A DNA stretch of 24,343 nucleotides, taken from NCBI GenBank assembly GCA_964412815.1, contig CAYPQF010000025.1, positions 1-24,343 on the forward strand, given 5' to 3'. Below are positions 7,546 through 15,970 of this stretch, piece by piece. The notes beneath the pieces were generated by a model, which was given only the letters and a program-made list of their open reading frames with translations, did no database searches and was not told the origin of the DNA. Made by a program: the position numbers and the translations under genes. The DNA is from JAOAFZ01 sp964412815 (GTDB taxonomy: Bacteria > Patescibacteriota > Microgenomatia > UBA1406 > GWC2-37-13). Position 1 is the first letter of the stretch, and each line of letters starts with the position of its first letter.

Positions 7546-10500
7546 CTAATACCCCACATAAAGCGGAATGTGCTTCCCATCACCCATGTAGTATGGAAGG
7601 TCATCCGCAGTAAGATTGCGAGTCACCCCTCCTCTGGTTTCCCTAACATAGGTAGTATAGGGAACTCCACCACCGTAGTTAATTTCTCCTAAGGTGATGG
7701 AGATGGAAGACTCATTATTAATGAACATGGGGGCTTCCTGTCTCCCATCAGGACCAGAAGTTGTTGTGTAAGCAAAACCACCCAATAATTCTGTTTTTCC
7801 ACCGCCTGTTGTCTCAATCAGAGTGCCACCGCGTTCAGTTTTCAGTCCCAAAATCCAGAGATTGCCACCATTATTGGTGATGTGAGTGCCTTCGTTTTCC
7901 ACATTGAATTGGCGTGCCCAAACGTTTTGCCCATTAAAGACCCAATTTTGGAATGGGTTGGAGACGACATTTTCAATAAAAATATCACCTGTACCCGTCA
8001 TATGCCCCGAGACATTGGCTGCATCCCGAATCACAAGTGTACGGGCAGAGGCATTATCGATCGTGGGAGTAGAAAAGAAACCACTTCCGATTCGTTCAAA
8101 CACAACGACAGGGCTGGTGCCATCGACAACTTTGAAGCCCGGATTGACAGTGTTGGGGACTGTAACACCCGCTTCCGTGCCAATAAGGCGGCGAACATTA
8201 TTGCGGATCAAAACTGTTCCCTGCAAGGTGTAGCCCCCAACAGGGAAATAAACCGTTGTTCGACCGGAATCGATCGCAGCCTGAATGGCAGCGGTATCGT
8301 CCAGCCCATCGTTGGGAATGGCCCCGTAGGAAACGACATTTGCCCAGGGAGTTGTAACCGGGTCATCCCAGGGGACATCCGGTGTTTCTTTGATCGGTAA
8401 ATTCAGGGTTCTTGCTGGGGTGGGAAACTGGCTAATGATCGATCCCGAGATAAACTCTGAAATACTTGGTCCTGCTAGAGTGGTGCCCGCATTCCGGATG
8501 GCTGCTTGATACCCTGAAGTGGTAATGTTGCGAACGACCAGATCTAGTGGATAATCACCCCGGATAGCAGGTTGAGTGGCAGCGTTGCCAAATCCATTCA
8601 AGGTGGAGTCAATCACGGTCATCCGCCCGCCAGCATTGTAAATTGCTGTGACGGCATTGTTACTGGTTAATCCGCGGATATTGATCACCTGCCCGGTGTT
8701 GTAGAATCCGTAGACACTTTGATTGTTGAGCGTAATATTTTCCAGGGTTTGGCTATTCACGGTAAAGCCAGTCCGAATTCCATATTGAAACCCATTGACG
8801 GTCACGTTTTTAATCAAGAGGGGACCAATCTCATCTGTAAAAGCCATATCCAGACCGTTGACCCCCTGTCCATCCCCCGATCGAATGGTGACCTGGCGCA
8901 TGGAACCCTGATTGCTGGCATTGAACTGGATCCCGATCGCCCCTGGATTATTGCTACCTGTATCAACCGTCAGGTTACGAATTGAATTGCCAAATCGCTG
9001 TGCGGGAGCTGGCCCCGTAAAAATCACTGTTCTGGGGTTGTTTGGATCGGTGAACCCAGGTGCCCCATCGCGTAGTTTGAGAACGGCTCCATTCTGGCTT
9101 TGCCCTTGCAAAATTGTGTTTTTATATTCGTTACCGCTACCAGGTGTACCGGCGGGCCAAGTGAGCGTGCCAGAGACCAGATAGGTGCCGTTTGGTAGAT
9201 AGATGATACGTTGTCCATTAGGATAGGCATTGAGAGCAGCTTGAATTGCCGCCGTGTCGTCGGTAACACCATCGCCCCTGGCTCCAAAGTCTCTCACGTT
9301 AAGGACTCCCGCATCCGATGGAAACACAATGTTTTCCCCTGTCGTGGGTGGAGCCACACTAACAACAAAGGTTCCTAAGGTGCTGGCAGACACGAAGTTA
9401 CCACTGGTATCAGAAACTTGGTTGGGCTGGAGCAAAACAGAATAGGTTCCATTATCTGTGACATCCCACTGCCCCCCTGGTGGATTGATTTGATAGGTAG
9501 CGGTGCGAGGTGTTCCATTGGTGCTGTTATCCACTCTGACCAACGCTGCCATTTGGCTAAAATTATTGGGTCCCGTCACCAGAAGGTCGTTGCCATCTAT
9601 CGTTGCTATATTCATTGCCGCGTTATCGGAATAGGTGACCGTGAACTGGTAGGGGGCGCTACTACTGTTGGTGATGGTTGACACACCAAGGCTGGCAGTC
9701 GGGGGAGTGACATCCATCGATTGGGAAAACAGTTGGCTTTGGGGAATTACTTGTTTGCTGACTCCGGGACCAGACCACAGGAGGCGCGAAACAGCTGAGC
9801 CAGTATTTTCGTAATACTCAAGCCGGATATCGTATCGTTGTCCTGCGGTCAGGGTAATTGTACCCTGGTTTTCGACCAGACTACTGTTTGTCCAGCGATT
9901 GATGATTTGTTGCCCATTCACCCATAACCGCACACCGTCATCTGCCTGGGTAAAGAAGGTATAGGTGCCCGATGTGGTGGGCTGTACTTGTCCGGTCCAA
10001 CGGGCTGAGAAGGTATTAGGGGCAATCGCGGCATTCGGTGAACCAGTTCCCCAGTTAAAGTTAACCGTACTGTCGATCCGGGTCAGTCTTAAATTGGTTA
10101 GGTTGGCATTATCAAAGTATTCACCCCGTAAGCCATCCCCGGTTGTTGCGGTTGCCTGCTCAATCTGGAGCCTCTGCCCATCCAGGAAAATGAAGGCACT
10201 ATCATCTTCGGCTTTCAGTGCTCGCAACCGTGCTTCTGATAGGTATACTCCCTGAACCAACGCCGCAAAAATTTCTCCCTCATCACCGGGGGCATCAAAT
10301 TTGTTGATTTGGCTATCAACAAAATGCCCCAATTCCTCCAGCACGATATTCGTAATGGCTAAAGGATCGGTTCTATGTTGATCAAGTAATGCTTGGGACA
10401 GGTAAATAGTATTGGTTTCTGAAGAAAACCCGCTCAATGCGCCGTTCAATTCTGCTGCTGAGCGAATTTGGAAGGAAGGGCGATCGTGGAAATCTCCAAG

Positions 10501-10881
10501 CTTCCACTGCTGACGAAAATCCTGCACGCGATCAGCCAGAATAGAATCGCCAAATGCCAGACTGATACTGGGGAGAAAGTCTTCAGACTCAGCAAATTCA
10601 GTTAAAAGATTTGCTGTCGCTCGTAAGGCATCTGCAACCGTATCTGTTGGGAAGTCGGGATACAGCGTTAACCCATTTGAGGGTATCTGAGAATTACCCT
10701 CAAATCCTTCTGGCTCTTGATCCGTGGAAGCAACAGAAAAACTTGCTGTACTGCGCCAATGTAGAGTAACCCAATCGTTTAGGCTGAATGCCTTGAGGGG
10801 ATTGTCTGTAATGGGTTGTGCCTCTGGTATCGAGCAAATTGAAGAATGATGAACAGGTAAAAAGGTTTGACTACTTCCCAT
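7546..10881 (-). CDS. Mosaic beta-helix protein: pseudo-peptidase, PA14, two pectate-lyase-like repeats
   Basis: 1111 residues with no Sec signal peptide. Residues 105-240 form a region known from cyanobacterial secreted proteins, with E182-E183-L-G-H186 followed by D189 and GDEGE at 199-203. It looks like a zinc-peptidase helix in which the first His of HExxH is Glu. Residues 247-378 are a PA14 domain (GLRGEYFDN at start, TQADDGVRLWVNG at 311-323). Residues 391-510 resemble an Ig-like fold. Two pectate-lyase-3 type segments follow: one from 525 (NVRDFGARGDGVTDDTAAIQ) to about 820, and one from 847 (SYGAIPNDGLDDTAAIQ) to about 1045. The likely role is binding or cleaving an acidic polysaccharide outside the cell, perhaps the locus product; type I export is possible but unproven. 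AAGGAG at 10888-10893, six bases before the ATG, fixes the start. Confidence 0.85.
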   Translation of the reverse strand: MGSSQTFLPVHHSSICSIPEAQPITDNPLKAFSLNDWVTLHWRSTASFSVASTDQEPEGFEGNSQIPSNGLTLYPDFPTDTVADALRATANLLTEFAESEDFLPSISLAFGDSILADRVQDFRQQWKLGDFHDRPSFQIRSAAELNGALSGFSSETNTIYLSQALLDQHRTDPLAITNIVLEELGHFVDSQINKFDAPGDEGEIFAALVQGVYLSEARLRALKAEDDSAFIFLDGQRLQIEQATATTGDGLRGEYFDNANLTNLRLTRIDSTVNFNWGTGSPNAAIAPNTFSARWTGQVQPTTSGTYTFFTQADDGVRLWVNGQQIINRWTNSSLVENQGTITLTAGQRYDIRLEYYENTGSAVSRLLWSGPGVSKQVIPQSQLFSQSMDVTPPTASLGVSTITNSSSAPYQFTVTYSDNAAMNIATIDGNDLLVTGPNNFSQMAALVRVDNSTNGTPRTATYQINPPGGQWDVTDNGTYSVLLQPNQVSDTSGNFVSASTLGTFVVSVAPPTTGENIVFPSDAGVLNVRDFGARGDGVTDDTAAIQAALNAYPNGQRIIYLPNGTYLVSGTLTWPAGTPGSGNEYKNTILQGQSQNGAVLKLRDGAPGFTDPNNPRTVIFTGPAPAQRFGNSIRNLTVDTGSNNPGAIGIQFNASNQGSMRQVTIRSGDGQGVNGLDMAFTDEIGPLLIKNVTVNGFQYGIRTGFTVNSQTLENITLNNQSVYGFYNTGQVINIRGLTSNNAVTAIYNAGGRMTVIDSTLNGFGNAATQPAIRGDYPLDLVVRNITTSGYQAAIRNAGTTLAGPSISEFISGSIISQFPTPARTLNLPIKETPDVPWDDPVTTPWANVVSYGAIPNDGLDDTAAIQAAIDSGRTTVYFPVGGYTLQGTVLIRNNVRRLIGTEAGVTVPNTVNPGFKVVDGTSPVVVFERIGSGFFSTPTIDNASARTLVIRDAANVSGHMTGTGDIFIENVVSNPFQNWVFNGQNVWARQFNVENEGTHITNNGGNLWILGLKTERGGTLIETTGGGKTELLGGFAYTTTSGPDGRQEAPMFINNESSISITLGEINYGGGVPYTTYVRETRGGVTRNLTADDLPYYMGDGKHIPLYVGY

Positions 10882-11287
10882 TCCGATCTCCTTGCTGTAG
10901 GAAATAATTCCGATTTGGTCCGTTGATTGCGTTATTTGCTAACGTCGGCACCCCTTAGGAAACAGAACTCTTTCAACCTGCGAATCGACAGAGGATGACT
11001 CTCTTAGCTAATTGCTATCGCCACTCAAATGGTTGGAGAGGGTGAGGCATCTCATAAAAAACTGCTCAAAGCCAGATCTCCCAATCTAAATTGAGGTGAC
11101 ATAGTATTTTGTAATCAAAGCTTAAGTAATTTCACAGACCTTTTGCTGCTGTCTTCATAAAATCTTTACTGGAACTTTACCGTTATGCTTTGCCGGAGGT
11201 TATGTAGAACACTGGGGTAGGGCAACTCAGGCCAGTTGAAACAGATCTTGACCTTCGTTAATCGCCTTGACTACTTTGTTGTAATAC
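10882..11287. other. Intergenic region upstream of the beta-helix gene
   Basis: 406 bp holding the leader of the beta-helix gene and the 3' flank of the acyltransferase gene. Its only firm element is AAGGAG at 10888-10893, the ribosome-binding site of the beta-helix gene. A weak stem (CAACT at 11223-11227 with AGTTG at 11234-11238) lies just past the acyltransferase stop. No open reading frame of useful length and no clear promoter was found. The gap suggests that the beta-helix gene has its own promoter. Confidence 0.4.
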
Positions 11288-12349
11288 CTATTGTTTTAAA
11301 TAGTGACTCAATTTGTTATTTAGGTGGGCATAATGCTTTCCGGCATAGTCACGGAGTCGCTCTATTAAGACAGCGGTTAGTAAAGATGTGATAGTCAAAA
11401 GGATAAAGATGAATGGAGACCATCTTGGAAAATAAATAAAGTCTTGGAAGTAGTAATAGCAGAAGAAAGAATGAACAAGCCACATGGGAAAGGAATATTT
11501 TCCAAGATATTTAAAGACATTGGATAAATTTAGCAAGTCTACTACTCTAATGACAGAATAGATGAAAATTGGTACTAACAGAAAATCGAGTTTGGGATTA
11601 TAAAACGAAAATATTCTATGTCTAACCACAAAGCAGATAAAAATTGGTAAAAAGAAAATAAAACCCTGAGTTCTATCTAGATTTTGGATAAAAACGCTAG
11701 AAAAAATTTTTGATTTGGCAAATATTATCCCTGTTGCAAACGATATTTGCCAAATCATAAATCCATATACTTCACCTTCTTTTATATTGAAAAACCAGGA
11801 AAATAAAAACAGAGCACAGGCAAGAGTGAAAAGCAGCACGGAATTTCGTTTTGCTAGACCAAAATACAGGGGACATAAAATGAGCAGTAGTATTATAAAC
11901 ATACGAACAAACCACCACTCTTCGTTGTAGCGCCTTGACCAGCCTATAAATCCTTCTATTAAAAACCACCATTCTGAACGGTAACGAATCTCATTCGAGT
12001 CCCAAAGAGTTACTTCTTTAAAAAAGATGAAACCGATGGGTATGAAAACCAGAAAATAGGTCCAGTATGTTACATAAAAGTCTTTCAGTTTTTTGAGTGA
12101 GTATTGTAAAGGAGAACTATCGGAGCGAAAGTACCCTAGAAACATTCCATAGCCGGAAAGAAAGACAAACATCGAAACACAAATATTACCAAAAAAGCCG
12201 ATGCGAGATTCTAAATCGATGGAAGGGATGAGCGGAATAACATAATTTCCATTCAAAATACGGGATGAAAAGGGATATAAATGATGAATAAACATTAGAC
12301 ATATTGCTACCCCTTTAGCAATATTGGTTTTCTCTTTTGTGAATTCCAT
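11288..12349 (-). CDS. Acyltransferase-3 family membrane O-acyltransferase
   Basis: 353 residues, hydrophobic throughout, with roughly ten helices and the acyltransferase-3 signature: a first helix ending in FIHHLYP (H22/H23, the catalytic-type histidine) and a second with SMFVFLSGYGMFLGY (59-73). Family members O-acetylate or otherwise acylate sugars of surface polysaccharides using a cytoplasmic acyl donor. The ATG lies 4 bp after the stop of the upstream glycosyltransferase, so translation is probably coupled; no separate ribosome-binding site is evident. The gene is visibly richer in A and T, with AAA/TTT-rich codons and many Phe, Ile and Lys residues, than the glycosyltransferases beside it, which suggests separate acquisition. 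The family call is strong; the acyl group and target are unknown. Confidence 0.85.
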   Translation of the reverse strand: MEFTKEKTNIAKGVAICLMFIHHLYPFSSRILNGNYVIPLIPSIDLESRIGFFGNICVSMFVFLSGYGMFLGYFRSDSSPLQYSLKKLKDFYVTYWTYFLVFIPIGFIFFKEVTLWDSNEIRYRSEWWFLIEGFIGWSRRYNEEWWFVRMFIILLLILCPLYFGLAKRNSVLLFTLACALFLFSWFFNIKEGEVYGFMIWQISFATGIIFAKSKIFSSVFIQNLDRTQGFIFFLPIFICFVVRHRIFSFYNPKLDFLLVPIFIYSVIRVVDLLNLSNVFKYLGKYSFPMWLVHSFFCYYYFQDFIYFPRWSPFIFILLTITSLLTAVLIERLRDYAGKHYAHLNNKLSHYLKQ

Positions 12350-12353
12350 GTTG

Positions 12354-13514
12354 TTAAACCATAACAGAGTGATAAATTTCCATCAAACGCTTGTAATTGT
12401 CTTCTGCGGTATACTTTGCTTCAAACTCAGATCGGGCTTCCTGGCGCATCTGGCTCAACTCTTCGGGATGGGCAAGGAGCCATTCAACCTGAGTCGCTAA
12501 ATCGGTTGGATCGCTGGGACGAAAATGCATCCCTGTCCGTTTGTGGTCAATCAATTCAGTGATGGCACCAATGTTAGAGGCAACCACAGGTGTCCCTCTG
12601 GCAAAGGCTTCGATCGCCACCCGCCCAAAGGTTTCAAACCATTCCGAGGGGAACACCAGAAAAGCCGCGTTACCCATAACTTCGTAAACATCTTCCAGAG
12701 GTTTGCGTCCCAGCCACTCAATTTCGGGCATTTCCTGCATCGCCTCTTTCACCAGGCCCGCCATTGGGCCATCACCCAAAATCTTGAGAGGGATTGTGCC
12801 GCCCAGTTGCCGCCAGGCATCCAGCATGATACCCAGTCCCTTTTCGACTGAAAGCCGCCCGACAAAGAGCGCATAATGACCCTTTCCATCTCCCGGTTCC
12901 GGAGCGGGATGGAGAAAATTGGTTTTGAAGGCCAGCTTTTCTTTCGGTAAACCACCTTCAATAAACTTCTGCATCGCAAACTGGCTGTAAGCAATGAATA
13001 CGTCCACCGCCTTGCTCCAGGTGCCAATCATAGAGTGAAAGCTTACGGTAGCAGCAACCATCGCACTGGCACTGCGGCTCCCTCGATAGCAACCATGCAC
13101 AATACCAGGTATGGGGATTGCCTGACCGAGACAGTCTTGACAGACTTTACCATCTCGGAAAAACAGCGCATTTGGGCAGAGGAGGCGGTAGTTGTGCAGG
13201 GTTTGTACGACGGGTACACCTTCTTCTTTTAGGGCGTAGTAGGCGGCGGGTGAGATCAGCGGGAAGGTGTTGTGGAAATGTGCAACATCGGGCTTTTCTT
13301 GACGGGCAAGCGATCGCAATTCCTGATAGACAGTACTATTCCACAAAGTGTTTTTGGCCAGTGCCAGTGGGTTCATTCCCACAATCTCATCATTGGTGAG
13401 AGTGTAGCGCAAGACCTCATGTCCATAAGACTGAAGCAATATCGCCTCGGTGTTAAAAATCTGTTCCTCGCCACCTGGCTGCTGATAGTAGTTATGAATT
13501 GTTAAAACTTTCAC
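12354..13514 (-). CDS. GT4-family glycosyltransferase
   Basis: 386 residues with two Rossmann-like halves (GT-B fold). The N-terminal domain has P13-GGEE and HFHNTFPLISPAAYY at 79-93. The Cys-containing insert LLCPNALFFRDGKVCQDCLG at 111-130 is common in this GT4 subgroup. The C-terminal nucleotide-sugar domain has VGRLSVEKG (218-226), ILGDGP (245-250) and the retaining-GT4 motif E294-x7-E302. It is a predicted retaining transferase adding a hexose or similar unit to a growing cytoplasmic glycan. The start is GTG at 13514, with AGAGG eight bases upstream; the gene overlaps the end of the preceding glycosyltransferase by 23 bp, so translation is likely coupled. Donor and linkage are not predictable. 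Confidence 0.88.
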   Translation of the reverse strand: MKVLTIHNYYQQPGGEEQIFNTEAILLQSYGHEVLRYTLTNDEIVGMNPLALAKNTLWNSTVYQELRSLARQEKPDVAHFHNTFPLISPAAYYALKEEGVPVVQTLHNYRLLCPNALFFRDGKVCQDCLGQAIPIPGIVHGCYRGSRSASAMVAATVSFHSMIGTWSKAVDVFIAYSQFAMQKFIEGGLPKEKLAFKTNFLHPAPEPGDGKGHYALFVGRLSVEKGLGIMLDAWRQLGGTIPLKILGDGPMAGLVKEAMQEMPEIEWLGRKPLEDVYEVMGNAAFLVFPSEWFETFGRVAIEAFARGTPVVASNIGAITELIDHKRTGMHFRPSDPTDLATQVEWLLAHPEELSQMRQEARSEFEAKYTAEDNYKRLMEIYHSVMV

Positions 13515-14763
13515 TTGTCAAGCCTCTCATTCCTTCGCGATATTGCTCAACTACATCTTTGTAGAGACTGCTAATGAGCATCCCCCGCGTCTCCCAGTTA
13601 TAGAACTCCTTAACCCGCTGCTGGCCTGCCAAACCCATCCGGACTTGTAAGTCTGGATCTTTTACCAACCGAATCATTGCCTCCGATAACTCTTGAACAA
13701 CTTGGTCGGGGTTGTGAGCTTCAATTTTAAATCCTGTCTCAGCAGTCACCTGAAGGGCTGTTCCACCTAGATTGAGACAGATGATTGGACGTCTGGCTGT
13801 CATGGCTTCCAAACATACCCACCCACCAGAATCATGCAGGCTAGGGTGTACAAGAGCGGTACAAGAACCAAGCTTTTGAAGAGCTTCGTCTCGTGGCAAT
13901 CTATTCCAAAACTTAACCTGGTCTTGAATGCCTAATTGTTGAGCTAAAACTTCTAATCGGTGCCGCTCAGGGCCATCTCCTAAAATCCAGTACTCTGCGC
14001 CTGGGAGGTTAGCTAGGGCAAAAGCCTTTAAGCCTAAATGAAATCCCTTCCAGTGCAAAAGTCTACCCATACTAATAAAGCGAACATCGGAATTGCTGGT
14101 TGTTGCACATTGAACTAGACGATTAATTTCTTCTTTAGTCAAACTTGACTCAGAAAAAAGTTCTACTCGAGTTGCCCCCATTGCACGAACTCGAACAGCC
14201 GTATCCTCTGTAGTGACGCGAACAAGTGCGCTACGTTGAGCCGTTAATCTTGCAAATGGATCGCGTTCACCAAACCATCGCGCAGTACTACGGAGAAGTT
14301 CATAGACTTTGTTTTTAAAGCTAAAGTCACGCCAAAAAGGCCCAGGCGCTGACTCTCCTCCTCCAACGGGACCCCAAACTAGAGGGATGGGTAGAAAGAC
14401 TAGAAAGCTTGGTGTAGAGTGCCGAACAAACGAAACATGGTGCGCGACATCAAATCCAATTTCTTGATGTAGGCGGCGGGCAACAAAATAGGCTTGTACT
14501 TGCCACAGATAATAATGGAGCAGGAACGCAATTGATCCCCATCGCCAACTTCCTCCCAAAATTGGCAGAGTGAAGTAAACAAAGTGCAAATTGGGATTAG
14601 GATTACGAGCAAGTTCCGCTTCAATTGCTTCTCGTCCGTCATCTGGACGAGTGAGAACCCAAACTTCATGATATTTGGAAATTTCCCAGGCATTGTTCCA
14701 ACCCACACCTGGTTCTGTTCCTCGTCCTGGTTCGCAGGCATAGGCTGATAGCAAAACCTTCAT
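13492..14763 (-). CDS. GT4-family glycosyltransferase
   Basis: 423 residues. The N-terminus MKVLLSAYACEPGRGTEPG is a well-known GT4 subgroup start, with the glycine-rich loop carrying EPGVGW. The second domain has SMGRLLHWKG (231-240) and ILGDGPERHRL (260-270). The acid pair is D311-x7-E319 in HDSGGWVCLEA, so the first acid is Asp rather than Glu, as seen in this subgroup. The ATG at 14763 is chosen over an in-frame start 17 codons upstream because it forms an ATGA overlap with the stop of the preceding gene and has AGGAG about 11 bases upstream. Its 3' end overlaps the next gene by 23 bp. It probably adds one sugar in the same pathway as its neighbours. Confidence 0.87.
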   Translation of the reverse strand: MKVLLSAYACEPGRGTEPGVGWNNAWEISKYHEVWVLTRPDDGREAIEAELARNPNPNLHFVYFTLPILGGSWRWGSIAFLLHYYLWQVQAYFVARRLHQEIGFDVAHHVSFVRHSTPSFLVFLPIPLVWGPVGGGESAPGPFWRDFSFKNKVYELLRSTARWFGERDPFARLTAQRSALVRVTTEDTAVRVRAMGATRVELFSESSLTKEEINRLVQCATTSNSDVRFISMGRLLHWKGFHLGLKAFALANLPGAEYWILGDGPERHRLEVLAQQLGIQDQVKFWNRLPRDEALQKLGSCTALVHPSLHDSGGWVCLEAMTARRPIICLNLGGTALQVTAETGFKIEAHNPDQVVQELSEAMIRLVKDPDLQVRMGLAGQQRVKEFYNWETRGMLISSLYKDVVEQYREGMRGLTSESFNNS

Positions 14764-15914
14764 TTCTTTGATGTCTCCTTTTGCGTGGCAGGGGATGCTA
14801 AGACAGATTGGCAAAAGTCGATATATTGCTGGCTGGTATTCAGGTAGTGAAACTCCTGAGATCGCTGTTTTGCCTGTTCGCGATAATGCTGTTGCAATTC
14901 TGGTTGGGTCAGGATTTTTAAGATGCCCTCTGCCAGAGCCTCAGGCTTGCCTGCGGGCACCATCATGCCCGATTTACCATACTCCACAATGTCCTTCATC
15001 CCCCCAGGCGCATCAGTGACGACAACGGCTGCCCCACAGGCCATCGCTTCCTGAAGAGCGATCGGGCATCCCTCCCAAGCAGACGCTAAGACAAACACGT
15101 CTGCACTGGCCATATAACGGTAAGGATTGGGGTCATACCCTGGCATCCAGACTAAATCGGCAATTCCTAGCTCTCGACTCAGACTTTCTAGTTCTGTTCG
15201 CAAGGGTCCGTCTCCTAAAATTAGCAATCTTGCCGGAGTGACTTTGATCACCCGGGCAAAGGCATGGAGTAAGCCATCCAGTTGCTTCTGTTTTGCCATC
15301 CGAGCCGCAGTAACAACGACAGGAATATCCTGTTGAAACCAGGGATGGTCGATCGCGGTCTGAGCTAATTGCTGCACCCGATCTGAATTGATAGGATTGA
15401 GCACAACCCGCATGGGAATATTTGCCGCAACCTTGAGGGTCTCGACCAGATCTACGATCGTATCCTTAGAAACGCCAATTAACCCATCTCCATGTGGGTA
15501 AACATACCGCATCAGGACGGGTAAAAACCGCAGATGGGGCTTATCCCGATGTTCAATTCCGGCTTCTAAGCTGATGATATTGTGTTCGCCCAGAATCACT
15601 TTTGTGGAAACGCCAGCGAGAGAACGGGCCCAAACTGCCACAATGTTGAAATACCAGGGCATCGGCAGGATCACATCCGGATGGTATTCCCGCAGGTAAC
15701 GGGTGGTTGCTCCCAGGGAAAAAGCTGTGCGCTTCACATTCAGCGTTACGATTGGAATATCCGGATAGCGAGCGAGTTCCTCTGGACTGGCGTAGAGAAT
15801 GACTAAATTGGCATCTACTCCCAATTCATTCATTCCCCGGACGAGGGCTGTACAGAGATTGGTAAACGTACCACCGCTTATATCGTGAGTCAGGATGGAA
15901 ACCTTGGTCTTCAT
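14760..15914 (-). CDS. GT4-family glycosyltransferase (paralogue of the gene at 18776)
   Basis: 384 residues, GT-B fold. The N-terminal domain has SGGT at 13-16 and ILGEHN at 107-112. The C-terminal domain has LLILGDGPLRTEL (230-242), MPGYDPNPYRYM and the E281-x7-E289 pair in WEGCPIALQEAM. It aligns over its whole length with the + strand GT4 at 18776-19882, sharing the HxWF...QDIPVV linker, the (L/V)ILG.GP segment and the PGY..NPY.YM stretch, so the two arose by duplication. The ATG start has only a weak GTGGAT upstream. It lies 56 bp from the preceding GT4 stop, and its TGA overlaps the next ATG (ATGA). Probably a retaining transferase; the sugar is unknown. Confidence 0.88.
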   Translation of the reverse strand: MKTKVSILTHDISGGTFTNLCTALVRGMNELGVDANLVILYASPEELARYPDIPIVTLNVKRTAFSLGATTRYLREYHPDVILPMPWYFNIVAVWARSLAGVSTKVILGEHNIISLEAGIEHRDKPHLRFLPVLMRYVYPHGDGLIGVSKDTIVDLVETLKVAANIPMRVVLNPINSDRVQQLAQTAIDHPWFQQDIPVVVTAARMAKQKQLDGLLHAFARVIKVTPARLLILGDGPLRTELESLSRELGIADLVWMPGYDPNPYRYMASADVFVLASAWEGCPIALQEAMACGAAVVVTDAPGGMKDIVEYGKSGMMVPAGKPEALAEGILKILTQPELQQHYREQAKQRSQEFHYLNTSQQYIDFCQSVLASPATQKETSKK

Positions 15915-15970
15915 GGGTTGTTATATCCACTTCTGCCGTGAGATTGGTTGCTCTGTCTCGGTCGATGGCC

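Noticed and set aside
7882..8400. 172-codon open frame on the + strand opposite the beta-helix gene
   Set aside because: It is antisense to strong PA14/beta-helix coding sequence, has no recognisable motif and has an amino-acid mix typical of a shadow frame.
11215..11287. Minus-strand segment reading NKVVKAINEGQDLFQLA then stop, next to the acyltransferase stop
   Set aside because: Only about 20 codons, no start codon and no family recognised; could be a gene remnant, but chance is as likely.
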